From assembly GCF_001667115.1 (NCBI RefSeq), contig NZ_LZIJ01000190.1, positions 1 through 52,646 of the forward strand: a DNA stretch of 52,646 nucleotides, in the 5' to 3' direction. Positions 42,458-50,800 of the stretch are shown here, piece after piece. A model generated the notes under the pieces. The model was not told the DNA's origin, made no database searches, and saw only the letters and a program-made list of their open reading frames with translations. The position numbers were made by a program, and so were the translations under genes. The DNA is from Mycobacterium sp. 852002-51163_SCH5372311 (GTDB lineage: Bacteria > Actinomycetota > Actinomycetes > Mycobacteriales > Mycobacteriaceae). Each line of letters begins with the position of its first letter. Positions within the stretch are counted from its first letter, which is position 1.

Positions 42458-43952
42458 ATGGTGAGGATCCCGGAGGCCGCGGTATTGACCGGCGCGTTTC
42501 GCCCGATGAGGTTCGAGGCGACCGTCGAGGACTGCGTGACGACGTTCGGGGAGATTCCCCGAGAATTGTCCAGGCGGGTTCTATCGCGTCGGCCCGACGT
42601 TCAAACGCCCTACCAAGCAAGGCGGCAACGGGCTGCTCGCCATGGACGGCATGGTGCAAGGCCTCGTTTTCGACAACGGGCGGGCCGACTTTCGCAACCG
42701 CTGGGTACGCACGCCCAAGTACCTTCTCGAAGAGCGCCACGGGCGCGGCATGTTCTGCTGGGCCGACGGCGAGTGGAGCGACTGGCGCAACATCGGCTTC
42801 GGGCCCGCGATCCACGACGAATACACCCGCGGAATCCCGCAGGGCACCAACAACATCAACTGCTTCCCGTTCGCCGGCGAGCTCCTCGCATCGGGCGAGC
42901 AGGGCGGCCCGCCTATCGCGCTGGATCCGATAACCCTCGACACGCGAGGCATCGTCGGCTGGTCCACACAGCTGTCACGCGGCATCTTCGCCCAGGCATG
43001 CTTCGGCGACGCAGCGTTCACCGCGCACCCGAAGTGGGACCACGCCACCGGTACGTTGTACGGCTGGTCGTACAGCAACCGGTCGCCCTATGTGACGGTC
43101 CATGTGGTGCAGCCGGACGGCACCGTGACCTCACGTGAGCTATGGGACGCGCCGTACTGCTCCGAAGTCCACGACATGTGGTTGACGCCTCAGTGGATGG
43201 TGCTGCCGTTCCAGGGGTTCGCGTTCGACCCCGACCGGGTTCACCGCGGACTTTCGGTCCAAGCCTGGGATCCGGAGCTACCCGTCCTTCTGGGACTCGT
43301 GCCGCGCTCCGACATCGCGCACGGCGACATTCGTTGGATCACCGCAGAAGTCGAGCCGCAGTATGTGATGCACACGCTGTCTGCCAACGTCGATGGCGAC
43401 ACGCTCACGTTGGACGCACCGATCTTCAAGCGGCCGCCGTTTCCCCTCGACGTCGACCATTTCGAAGGTGAGGATGTGGCGCTGTTCTTCAATCTCGCAC
43501 GCAGCACGCTGGGCCGCTGGAGCGTCGACTTGCCCAGCGGCACAGTCAAATCCGAGATGCTCAGCGACCGGCCCGCAGAGCTGCCGAAGGTTGACGAGCG
43601 ACACTACGGACGCGGGCATCGGTGGGGTTACCTCATCGGGGGCGACGCGAAGGGCAACGGGATGCGTATGCACAGCCTCGTGGTGCGCGACCTCCATACC
43701 GGCGACGAGCAGGAGTACCGGCTGCGCCACGACCGGCCGTCTTTGGTGATGGAGCCGACGTTCGCCCCGCGCGAGGCCGATGCCGCCGAGGGTGACGGTT
43801 ACCTCATCGTGCCGGTGTCGAGGTGGACCGAAAACCTCGGCGAATACGTCATTTTCGATACATATGACATCGCCGTCGGGCCGGTGTGCCGCATCGAAAT
43901 CCCGTTCCTGCTGGGTTTCACGCCCCACGGACATTGGATGGATTTCCGGTGA
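42458..43952 (+). pseudogene. Carotenoid oxygenase (RPE65 family) with apparent 1-nt frameshift
   Basis: The gene should encode about 497 residues. The first frame from ATG 42458 gives 'AFRPMRFEATVEDCVTTFGEIPRELS'. The next frame continues the family pattern 'GGFYRVGPTF' then 'LAMDGMVQGL', so one extra base, probably a C in the TCCAGG at about 42568-42573, breaks the join. The rest is intact and long: the four iron histidines appear in 'TAHPKWD', 'SEVHDMW', 'YVMHTL' and 'TPHGHWMDF'. The enzymes cleave double bonds in apocarotenoids or stilbene-like compounds. Unless corrected, only a 436-residue product from ATG 42642 could be made. It ends in a GTGA overlap with the next gene. Confidence 0.8.
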
Positions 43953-45103
43953 CCGGCACGCTCAGCGCCGCCGAAGAGAGCGAACTGCGCACGTCAGTGC
44001 ACGGCATCGTCGCGAAGTTCGGCAACGACTACTTCACGCACTGCAGTGAGACCGGCCAACATCCTACCGAGCTGTGGAACGCGCTTGCGGCCGGCGGTTT
44101 CGTCGGGGTCAATCTTCCGGAGGAATACGGCGGCGGCGGAATGGGATTGACGGCGTTGAGCATTGTCGCCGAGGAGGCAGCCGTAGCCGGGTGCCCGGAG
44201 ATCATGCTGATGATCTCGCCGGGCATTGTGGGCAGTCTGCTCACACGGCATGCCACCCCCGAACAGAAGCAGCGGTGGTTGCCGTCGATGGCCGCCGGTA
44301 CTGCCAAAGTCGCCTTTGCGATCACCGAGCCGGACGCGGGCTCGAACTCCCATCACATCACCACCACCGCGCGTCGCGAGGGCAGCGCCTACCGCATCAC
44401 CGGACAGAAGACGTTCATCACCGCCATCGACCAGGCCGACGCGGTGCTGGTGGTCGCCCGCACCGGAACGGATTCCGCGGGCCGCGCACAACTTTCACTA
44501 TTCATGGTCGATCGCGACATGCCGGGGCTCGACATGCACCGCATTCCCATGACGTTCGAAATCACCGACAAGTCATTCGCGGTCTTCTTCGACAATGTCG
44601 CGGTGACCGCCGATCACCTTGTCGGCGGTGAAGGCAACGGCCTGCGCGTCGCATTCGACGGAATGAACCCAGAGCGGGTGATCATTGCCTCGATCTGCAA
44701 TGGGGTCGGCCGCTACGCCATGGACAAGGCGATCGCTTATGCAGGCGAACGACAAGTGTGGGGCGTGCCGATCGGTGCTCACCAAGGCGTCGCACATCCG
44801 TTGGCCGAGGCCAAGATCGCGCTCGAAGCGGCCCGGCTGATGACGCGGCACGCCGCCGCCGGGGTGGACTCCGGCGCAGACGCGGGTGAGGCGAGCAACA
44901 TGGCCAAGTTCTTGGCCGCGGACGCGGCAACTCGATGCGTCGACCAAGCCATCGAGGTGCACGGCGGCAGCGGCTTTACCCGAGAGGTCGCGCTGGCCAA
45001 TATGTACGAATTCGTGCGGCTGTTCAAAACCGTGCCGATCACCCGCGCGATGGTCCTCAACTACATCGCCCAGCACAGTCTCGGCTTGCCGAGATCGTAT
45101 TAG
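43949..45103 (+). CDS. Acyl-CoA dehydrogenase
   Basis: 384 residues of the flavin-dependent ACAD fold. Typical strings are 'NLPEEYGGGGMGLTALSIVAEE', 'FAITEPDAGSNSHHI' (FAD/substrate-binding loop) and 'TGQKTFIT', with 'AIEVHGGSGFTREVALANMYEFVRLFKTVPITRAM' near the C-terminus. The last part lacks the classical Y-R-D-R plus E-G-T. The Glu in 'ANMYEFVRL' is a candidate catalytic base, as in an actinobacterial sub-group. GTG 43949 overlaps the oxygenase stop. It makes an alpha,beta double bond in an acyl-CoA, perhaps of a side chain from the carotenoid-like substrate. Confidence 0.87.
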   Translation: MTGTLSAAEESELRTSVHGIVAKFGNDYFTHCSETGQHPTELWNALAAGGFVGVNLPEEYGGGGMGLTALSIVAEEAAVAGCPEIMLMISPGIVGSLLTRHATPEQKQRWLPSMAAGTAKVAFAITEPDAGSNSHHITTTARREGSAYRITGQKTFITAIDQADAVLVVARTGTDSAGRAQLSLFMVDRDMPGLDMHRIPMTFEITDKSFAVFFDNVAVTADHLVGGEGNGLRVAFDGMNPERVIIASICNGVGRYAMDKAIAYAGERQVWGVPIGAHQGVAHPLAEAKIALEAARLMTRHAAAGVDSGADAGEASNMAKFLAADAATRCVDQAIEVHGGSGFTREVALANMYEFVRLFKTVPITRAMVLNYIAQHSLGLPRSY

Positions 45104-45170
45104 GAGGAGCGGCCTACCGGCGTAGCGATGGGTGGCTGACAAGGCTTGGGCGTATCGCTAATGTGAGAAC

Positions 45171-45650
45171 GTGCTTACCGGCCTGGCCCACACTGGTGTG
45201 TGCGTGCCGGACTGCGATGCCGCCGTGGCGTTCTATCGGGACGTGCTCGGCATGCGGGTGCTCTCGCCGCCGTACGTGATGGACGGCGACGCGATCCGCG
45301 ACGACATGGGTCAACTGGTCGCGAACCCCGCGATGAAGGCGGCGATCGTCGGCTTCGACGATGACGGCGACCGGGTGCTCGAGGTGATCGAGTACCTGCG
45401 TGCCGAGGGAACCGAGCAGCGGAGCAGCGCGGCACTCACGGACTTCGGCCTGTCGCATGTCGGATTGATTTGCGACGACGTCGAAGCCACCCGGGCGGAC
45501 TTGGAAAGCAAAGGTGTGCGATTCCTTGTCGACGGCGTCGCCGATGTGGCCCGGGTGCGCACCACATGGTTCGTCGACCCGTGGGGAGTGGTGTTCATTC
45601 TTGTGGAGAAGAGCACGCCCGAGCGTCCCTACTTCGCGCAGTGGCCGTAA
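45171..45650 (+). CDS. VOC (glyoxalase/bleomycin-resistance-fold) protein
   Basis: 159 residues in two betaalphabeta repeats. 'GLAHTGVCVPDCDAAVAFYRDVLGMRVL' is the first half and 'GLSHVGLICDDVEATRADLESKGV' with a late 'FVDPWGVVFILVEK' is the second. Metal ligands would be the histidine of 'AHTG', a Glu in 'VLEVIEYL', the histidine of 'SHVG' and the Glu in 'ILVEK'. Such enzymes are isomerases, lyases or dioxygenases. GTG 45171 is the start. It overlaps the following monooxygenase by 10 nt and is the third product of the operon. Confidence 0.82.
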   Translation: MLTGLAHTGVCVPDCDAAVAFYRDVLGMRVLSPPYVMDGDAIRDDMGQLVANPAMKAAIVGFDDDGDRVLEVIEYLRAEGTEQRSSAALTDFGLSHVGLICDDVEATRADLESKGVRFLVDGVADVARVRTTWFVDPWGVVFILVEKSTPERPYFAQWP

Positions 45651-47089
45651 AACCGAGAGTCGCGATCATCGGCGCGGGCGCCGGTGGCATCGCGATGGGT
45701 ATCCAGCTCCTCGACGGTGGTTGGGGGGAAGGGGATTTCACGATCTTCGACCGCGCCGACGGGTTCGGTGGGACGTGGCGACACAACACGTTTCCCGGCG
45801 CGGCGTGCGATGTGCCGTCACACCTGTACTCGTATTCGTTCGCGCTCAACCCGCGGTGGAGCAAGACGTACGCGAACCAGCCCGAGATTCTGGACTACCT
45901 CGAAGCGGTGGCGATCAAAGGCGGGCTTGACCGGCACCTACGCGCCAACACGCGGATCGCCACGATGCAATGGTCGGACCGCGACCAGCACTGGACGCTG
46001 ACGACCGACGACGCCTGCCAGTACGACTTCGATGTGGTGGTCAGCGCGGTGGGAATGCTTGACGTGCCGAATATTCCAGCGATACCCGACGCGGAAGCGT
46101 TCCGTGGTCGCGCATTTCACTCGTCGCGGTGGGACCACAGTCGCTCGACCGCGGGCGAGCGCGTCGCATCGATCGGCACCGGGGCCAGTGCGATCCAGTA
46201 TGTTCCGGCAATCGCGCCAGAAACCGCGCACCTCACCGTGTTTCAGCGCACCCCGATCTGGGTGGCGCCGCGGTTCGATTTCCCGTACACGCCTGAGCAG
46301 CAACAGCTGTTCGAGCGCGACCTGCGCGAGGCGCAGAAAATTCGCGACGAGATCTGGAACGCGTACGAGGCGTCGAGCTTCGACGCCGACGCCGACCAGA
46401 TCCGCGAAGCCACCGAGCTTGCGTACAGCTACCTGATGCGCAAGGTGGCCGATCCCGTGCTGCGCGCAAAACTCACACCGGACTATCCGGCGGGGTGCAA
46501 GCGGCCGTTGATGTCACGCGAGTGGTTCCCCACCTTCGCGCTGCCGAACGTGCATCTGGAGACGTCGCCGATAGTCCGGTTCACTGAGCACGGGCTGCTG
46601 ACCGCCGACGGCAACGAGCATCGGGTCGACACAGTCATCTACGGCACCGGTTTCAAGGCCGCCGACTACCTCAGCAGCCTCGACGTCTACGGCAGCGGCG
46701 GCCGACGGCTCCGCGACGATTGGCGCGAGGGCGCCGAGGCGTACCTGGGCACGCTCGTCGCCGGGTACCCGAATTTGTTCGTTCTGTACGGTCCAAACAC
46801 CAACGGCGTCAACTCAATTCTGTATATCCACGAGGTGCAGTCCGATTTGGTCCGGCGCCTGCTGGACTTGATGGCGCAGCGGCGAGCCGGCGCGATCGAA
46901 GTGAAACGCGAAGCGCAGGACGCGTACAACGCCGAGCTCCAAGCGGCGATGCAGGGCAAGGTCTGGCTGGCGTGCGACAACTATTTTCGCCATCCGAGCG
47001 GCAAGGTCGTCACTCAGTTGCCGTTCTCCGGCGCGGAATTCGCCGGTCGTGCCCGCAAAGTGGTTGTCGAGGACTTCCACCTGCGCTGA
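45641..47089 (+). CDS. Flavin-containing (Baeyer-Villiger-type) monooxygenase
   Basis: 482 residues. The FAD motif 'IIGAGAGGIAMG' is near residue 8, the BVMO fingerprint is 'FRGRAFHSSRWD' (F-x-G-x3-H-x3-W), and the NADPH motif is 'SIGTGASAIQYVP'. It uses NADPH and O2 to insert oxygen next to a carbonyl, making an ester or lactone. Start GTG 45641 lies inside the end of the VOC gene (10-nt overlap), so the two are translationally linked. It is the last gene of the GntR-controlled operon. In such an operon it could oxidise an apocarotenoid ketone after cleavage, which is inference. Confidence 0.88.
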   Translation: MAVKPRVAIIGAGAGGIAMGIQLLDGGWGEGDFTIFDRADGFGGTWRHNTFPGAACDVPSHLYSYSFALNPRWSKTYANQPEILDYLEAVAIKGGLDRHLRANTRIATMQWSDRDQHWTLTTDDACQYDFDVVVSAVGMLDVPNIPAIPDAEAFRGRAFHSSRWDHSRSTAGERVASIGTGASAIQYVPAIAPETAHLTVFQRTPIWVAPRFDFPYTPEQQQLFERDLREAQKIRDEIWNAYEASSFDADADQIREATELAYSYLMRKVADPVLRAKLTPDYPAGCKRPLMSREWFPTFALPNVHLETSPIVRFTEHGLLTADGNEHRVDTVIYGTGFKAADYLSSLDVYGSGGRRLRDDWREGAEAYLGTLVAGYPNLFVLYGPNTNGVNSILYIHEVQSDLVRRLLDLMAQRRAGAIEVKREAQDAYNAELQAAMQGKVWLACDNYFRHPSGKVVTQLPFSGAEFAGRARKVVVEDFHLR

Positions 47090-47168
47090 CGTTTCGCTGG
47101 CGACGGCCCGCGAAAAAGTTTGCTGTAACGCCCGTCGGACGTGCCATCGCGCGTAGACTCCGTGGTCC

Positions 47169-47798
47169 ATGTATCAAGGGCCGGCGACATTGTTGCAAAA
47201 CCAATCCCAGACCCGACGGGTGTTCTGGTTCGTCGGCGGCGGCATATTGCTGCTGACCGTTGTGGCGCTGCTCTTGGTCCCCGCGGGTTACAAGCGCTAC
47301 GCCGCATACGCTGGCGCGGGCGCGATGTTGGCTCTGTACCCGGCGGCGTTGTCGCGCTCGTTCAAGCCGAAGCTCGTTCCCGTCAACCTGTACGTCGACC
47401 AGACCGGCATCTACGTCGACAACGCCCCGCTGGCGCGGCGCGAGGACATCACCCAGGCGTACATCAGGCCCGCTTTCGACAAGAAGACGCACCGCTACTC
47501 GGGCGGTTACGGATCGTCAATGGGTCCGTACCGCTTCAACATCACGACGCCGGCGTACCCTCTGACGCTCGAAATGTTGACTCGCAGCGGCCAGCTGAAC
47601 ATCGACCCGGGCGGCGAGGGCCCCGCCGGCGAAATACTGACTGCTCTCGGTATTCCCGTGACGACGTGCGCTCCGGACTACCGACCCCAGCCAAGCCGGA
47701 GTAGCTGGGTGGCCACGGCCGTCATCATCGGGCTGTTCCTGGCAGCGTTTGTCGGCTACTACTTCTTCATGGTGCACAAAACGATGCACCGCCACTGA
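47169..47798 (+). CDS. Hypothetical membrane protein
   Basis: 209 residues with three predicted hydrophobic segments: one pair near residues 18-42 and 45-63, and one near the C-terminus (about 180-202). A soluble middle of ~110 residues carries 'NLYVDQTGIYVDNAPLARREDITQAYIRPAFDK'. It ends 'MVHKTMHRH'. The middle could be a PH-like (YcxB-type) domain, but I cannot be sure. ATG 47169 opens the gene 79 nt after the monooxygenase. The 191-nt gap after it (47799-47989) shows no gene or clear signal. Confidence 0.6.
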   Translation: MYQGPATLLQNQSQTRRVFWFVGGGILLLTVVALLLVPAGYKRYAAYAGAGAMLALYPAALSRSFKPKLVPVNLYVDQTGIYVDNAPLARREDITQAYIRPAFDKKTHRYSGGYGSSMGPYRFNITTPAYPLTLEMLTRSGQLNIDPGGEGPAGEILTALGIPVTTCAPDYRPQPSRSSWVATAVIIGLFLAAFVGYYFFMVHKTMHRH

Positions 47799-47989
47799 GC
47801 TGAGAAACGCTGGCTCTTAAAAATTTTCGACCTCGAACCACCCGATCGCAGTTCAGGTCGGCTGTGAGCCCGATTCGCGCACTCGTGCGCATTAAGGGAG
47901 CATTGCTGGACGTCTCCACCGCAGCGACAAAATCGCGACATGTCCCGCACCGAGACCAAAGCGGTTAGCCACGAAACAGGAGCAGACTG

Positions 47990-48451
47990 ATGTTCGACGA
48001 TCCGGCGCGCCTTGCCAAGTTATTCACTCGTGCCAATGCGGTTATTCGACCTTTGCTTAAATCGCCGTTTCACTCGATCGTCAGCGGTCGCTTGATGCTC
48101 CTGAGCTACACGGGCGGTAAGACGGGCAAGCGGTACACCTTCGCGACCGGCTATTTCCCCTGGGATGACGGCGACTTAATCATTTTGAGCTCCGCCAACT
48201 GGCCCAAGACGATCGGCAGCGCCCGAAATGTGCAGGTACTCATCAAGCGCCGCTGGTTCGCTGCTCAGCCCACCGTAATCGGTCAACTCGAGCAGAAGGC
48301 AGACATTCTCGGTGAGTTCGCGAAGCGCAATGGGCCGCGAGCCGCAGGAGGACTGATGCTAGGCCTGCCGGCAGATCGTCAGCCAGACCGGCAAGAGCTG
48401 CTCGATGCGGCAGCCAAGACGACGATCGTCCGCTTCGCGTTAACGGGCTAG
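47990..48451 (+). CDS. Deazaflavin (F420)-dependent nitroreductase-like protein
   Basis: 153 residues of the split-barrel type seen in the Ddn family: 'LMLLSYTGGKTGKRYTFATGYFPWDDGDLIILSS' followed by 'WPKTIGSARNVQVLIKRRW' fits F420H2-binding mycobacterial nitroreductase-like enzymes. The N-terminal helix is amphipathic and could hold the enzyme on the membrane. An AGGAG ribosome site lies 8 nt before ATG 47990. It would use reduced F420 to reduce a quinone or nitro-like compound. Right after the stop begins the remnant at 48452. Confidence 0.75.
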   Translation: MFDDPARLAKLFTRANAVIRPLLKSPFHSIVSGRLMLLSYTGGKTGKRYTFATGYFPWDDGDLIILSSANWPKTIGSARNVQVLIKRRWFAAQPTVIGQLEQKADILGEFAKRNGPRAAGGLMLGLPADRQPDRQELLDAAAKTTIVRFALTG

Positions 48452-48571
48452 CGGGACAACGCCCACCTGATCAATACCGACGACCACACGGGAAGCATGG
48501 CCGCGCTGGGCGCGTTGAGGAGCGGGCCGACGCCGAGTCACGGCGGAAATGTTGTGCCGCTTGTGGGTTAG
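48452..48571 (+). pseudogene. C-terminal gene remnant (left copy flanking the cyclase)
   Basis: Directly after the nitroreductase-like stop, a 39-codon open stretch begins 'RDNAHLINTDDHTGS' and continues 'MAALGAL' ... 'GPTPSHGGNVVPLVG' to a stop at 48569-48571. It closely resembles the end of the remnant at 49162-49245. It has no start and no upstream body. It is probably the last piece of a lost gene. I do not recognise the family. Confidence 0.5.
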
Positions 48572-49164
48572 GCTCTGGTTGGTGTAGTGACCCGGTAGAC
48601 CTCGACTCCTTCGGGCAGGCCCTTAAGGAGTTGTGGGCCAAGGCTTTCGAAGCACAGGCCCGAGCCCGCTGACAAATCTCGCACTGTCCGGCTCGTGAGC
48701 ACCTCGCCTGCGCCCGCCAGCGCTCCAATGCGAGCGCCGGTGTGCACGGCCATTCCGCTCCATTCATCGCCGCGGCGTTCGCATTCACCGGTGTGCACGC
48801 CCGCGCGGATCGTGATGCCGCGCGCCGCGAGCGCGGGGACCAAATCCAACGCGCAGCGAGCCGCCTTGGTCGGCCCATCGAAAAGCGCGAACACCCCGTC
48901 GCCCGTGTGCTTCGCCCGGTGGCCGCCGTGCTTCGCCAACAGCAAGTCGACGACCTTGTCGTGAGCGTCGAGCTGGCGACGCCAGCGAGCATCACCGGTC
49001 GCACTGAGTTGCTCGGTGGAGCCGACGATATCGGTGAACAGCACGGTCTTCAGAATTCGCTCGTCGGCACTTTCGCTCGGCTTCTCGCAGACGAACTCCA
49101 CAATCAACGCTGCTACCTGGGCGACGATGTCAAAGGGGCCGTGTGGTCCCGGCGGCAGTCGCAC
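48568..49164 (-). CDS. Class III nucleotidyl cyclase domain protein (short)
   Basis: 198 residues. The cyclase homology domain starts with 'VLFTDIVGST' (first metal Asp) and has 'KHTGDGVFALFDGP' (second metal Asp, and the nucleotide-selecting Lys before it), then 'GMAVHTGARIGALAGAGEVLTS'. In mycobacteria this exact type of domain usually follows an alpha/beta-hydrolase domain of ~280 residues. Here only a linker-like tail 'FDIVAQVAALIVEF' remains before it. GTG 49164 is the longest start; the true start may be further in. It may be a truncated but active adenylate cyclase. It lies between two related gene remnants on the other strand. Confidence 0.8.
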   Translation of the reverse strand: MRLPPGPHGPFDIVAQVAALIVEFVCEKPSESADERILKTVLFTDIVGSTEQLSATGDARWRRQLDAHDKVVDLLLAKHGGHRAKHTGDGVFALFDGPTKAARCALDLVPALAARGITIRAGVHTGECERRGDEWSGMAVHTGARIGALAGAGEVLTSRTVRDLSAGSGLCFESLGPQLLKGLPEGVEVYRVTTPTRA

Positions 49165-49245
49165 ACGGACAACATGGCCGCACTCGGCGCGCTGGCGACC
49201 CCAACGCCGACTTACGGCGGCAACGTGATACCGCTACACGGCTAG
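49162..49245 (+). pseudogene. C-terminal gene remnant (right copy flanking the cyclase)
   Basis: An open stretch reads 'HTDNMAALGAL' then 'PTPTYGGNVIPLHG' and ends with a stop at 49243-49245. It matches the left remnant (48485-48571) in nearly all conserved positions: H-T-x-x-M-A-A-L-G-A-L, P-T-P, G-G-N-V and P-L-x-G. The two pieces are direct repeats around the cyclase gene, which is on the other strand. Confidence 0.5.
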
Positions 49246-49290
49246 GCGCTGGCCTGCCTGGGCGCCCGAAGTTGTGGCAGCATTCGACAC

Positions 49291-50523
49291 TCAGCTTTGC
49301 GGCCTGGCTCCCAGAACATCCTCGAAGAGGGCTTTGCGCAGGGCGGACTCTCGCGGGTCTATCGCGTGGAATCCCAACTTGTTCATCGCGTAGCAGTACC
49401 CGATCCCGGTGTCTGGATCGGCGAACCCAAAGGAGCCGCCGAGCCCCGGCGTTCCGAACGCTTTATCCGAGGAACCAAAGGCAAGCTTCTCTGGGATGGG
49501 CCTGGCAAAGCCGAGGGAGTACGAGGTGTCGACGAGGAAGACCTTGTCGCGCAATCCGCGTGTAGGCGATATCGGGGGCATTGTCAGTGCGTCCAGGATG
49601 CCCGGAGTCAACCCGATGTCAGCACCCCCGGTGGCGGCGCTCCCGTAAAGCTTCGCGATCGAACGGGCGGTGCCGATGCCTCCCCCGGAGGGAATTTCGA
49701 GTACCCGCACTTCCTCGCGGTTGAAGTCTTGCGGAACTCTGAACCCTTTGGCGATGCGGCACGACCGGGCCGGCAGCCCCAACGGATTCAGCAGTCCCGA
49801 AAGCACGAAAGCCGGCGACATCGTGTCGAGGTGCAGCAGCATCTTGTACGGGGACCACATATGCAAGTGCGCTACGCGGTCGCGGTCCACTGAGGCCGGC
49901 AGCCCGATGCAGAAGTCCAGCCCCAGCGGTCCGGCGATCTCCTCGGAGAAGAACCGGCCCAGGGTGCGGCCCGCCGGGTCGACTCGGCGGATAAGTTCGG
50001 CTTCATACCAGCCGAGCGTCCAGCCGTGGTAGCCGTGCCTTGTCCCCGGGGTCCACGCGGGCGCCTGGGCTGCGAGCTTGGGCGACATCCTCGTCGGCTC
50101 TGCCAAGTCGGTCAGGGTGAGTGGCGGCTTGATCGCGGACAGTCCGGCTTGATGTGACAGCAGTTGCCGCACCGTGACCCTGTCCTTGCCGGCCTGCGCG
50201 AACTCCGGCCAGTAGTCGGCAACTTTGGCGTCGTAGGAGAGCAGCCCGCGCGAGGCGGCCAGCGCAACGGCAAGCGCCGCAACACCTTTCGTGGTGGAGA
50301 ACACGTTGACCACGGTGTCGTGCTGCCACGGCGCCATGGTGACCCCATTGCGGAATCCGCCCCACAGATCAACGACTTTGCGCCCGTCGCGATAGACGGC
50401 GAAGGCGGCCCCGACCTCTTGGCCGCTGCTTAGGTTGCGACGAAAGGCGTCGGCCACCTTGCCGTATCGCTCGTCCACGTCTCCACTCATCAGATCGGGC
50501 GAGACCTTCACCTTTGGGACCAT
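49291..50523 (-). CDS. Beta-lactamase-fold serine hydrolase (LipE-like esterase)
   Basis: 410 residues from ATG 50523. The catalytic pair S76-x-x-K79 is in 'FSTTKG' and the Y of the Y-x-N-like motif in 'HGYHGW' (about 165). 'LLSHQAGL' is the usual helix, and 'GFGxGG'-like 'FGTPGLGGSFGFADP' replaces the KTG motif. The sequence pattern 'VPKVKVSPDLMSGDVDERYG' near the start is like mycobacterial LipE-type proteins. The frame is open to 50604, but a GGAG site 6 nt before ATG 50523 and the low-complexity upstream part favour the shorter form. Ester hydrolysis or carboxypeptidase-like action is likely. Confidence 0.85.
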   Translation of the reverse strand: MVPKVKVSPDLMSGDVDERYGKVADAFRRNLSSGQEVGAAFAVYRDGRKVVDLWGGFRNGVTMAPWQHDTVVNVFSTTKGVAALAVALAASRGLLSYDAKVADYWPEFAQAGKDRVTVRQLLSHQAGLSAIKPPLTLTDLAEPTRMSPKLAAQAPAWTPGTRHGYHGWTLGWYEAELIRRVDPAGRTLGRFFSEEIAGPLGLDFCIGLPASVDRDRVAHLHMWSPYKMLLHLDTMSPAFVLSGLLNPLGLPARSCRIAKGFRVPQDFNREEVRVLEIPSGGGIGTARSIAKLYGSAATGGADIGLTPGILDALTMPPISPTRGLRDKVFLVDTSYSLGFARPIPEKLAFGSSDKAFGTPGLGGSFGFADPDTGIGYCYAMNKLGFHAIDPRESALRKALFEDVLGARPQS

Positions 50524-50716
50524 CTTTGCTCCATTGGCCTGGCTGAATGGGGTGGCGAGACTGCTATCGCTTGTAGTGGATGGTATTTGCGCGGTCATCG
50601 ACACGTGGCAAAACGACAGACGCCGAGAAACAGCCCCGTAGACCGGGAACAGCAGGGACAGTTAGGGGACCGGCGCCCCTGTGCCCTGAAACAGACGGGC
50701 GAAACCCCTGGTCGCA

Positions 50717-50761
50717 GTGGAGCCGATGACGGGAATCGAACCCGCGTATTCAGCTTGGGAA
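50717..50761 (-). repeat. 3' fragment of a tRNA-Gly gene (left copy, att-like)
   Basis: These 45 nt are identical to 52493-52537. On the minus strand they encode the T arm (GCGGGTTCGATTCCCGT), the 3' acceptor half and CCA, starting at the anticodon loop TTCCCAA (CCC anticodon, glycine). The 5' half is missing and the sequence to the right does not supply the acceptor partner, so this is not a working tRNA. It is the kind of 3' end left as an attachment site by tyrosine-recombinase elements. The surrounding stretch 50605-50800 has no gene. Confidence 0.75.
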
Positions 50762-50800
50762 TTCTAGCCGTCTCTCGGACGCAAAAATGGTTCGGCCCGA

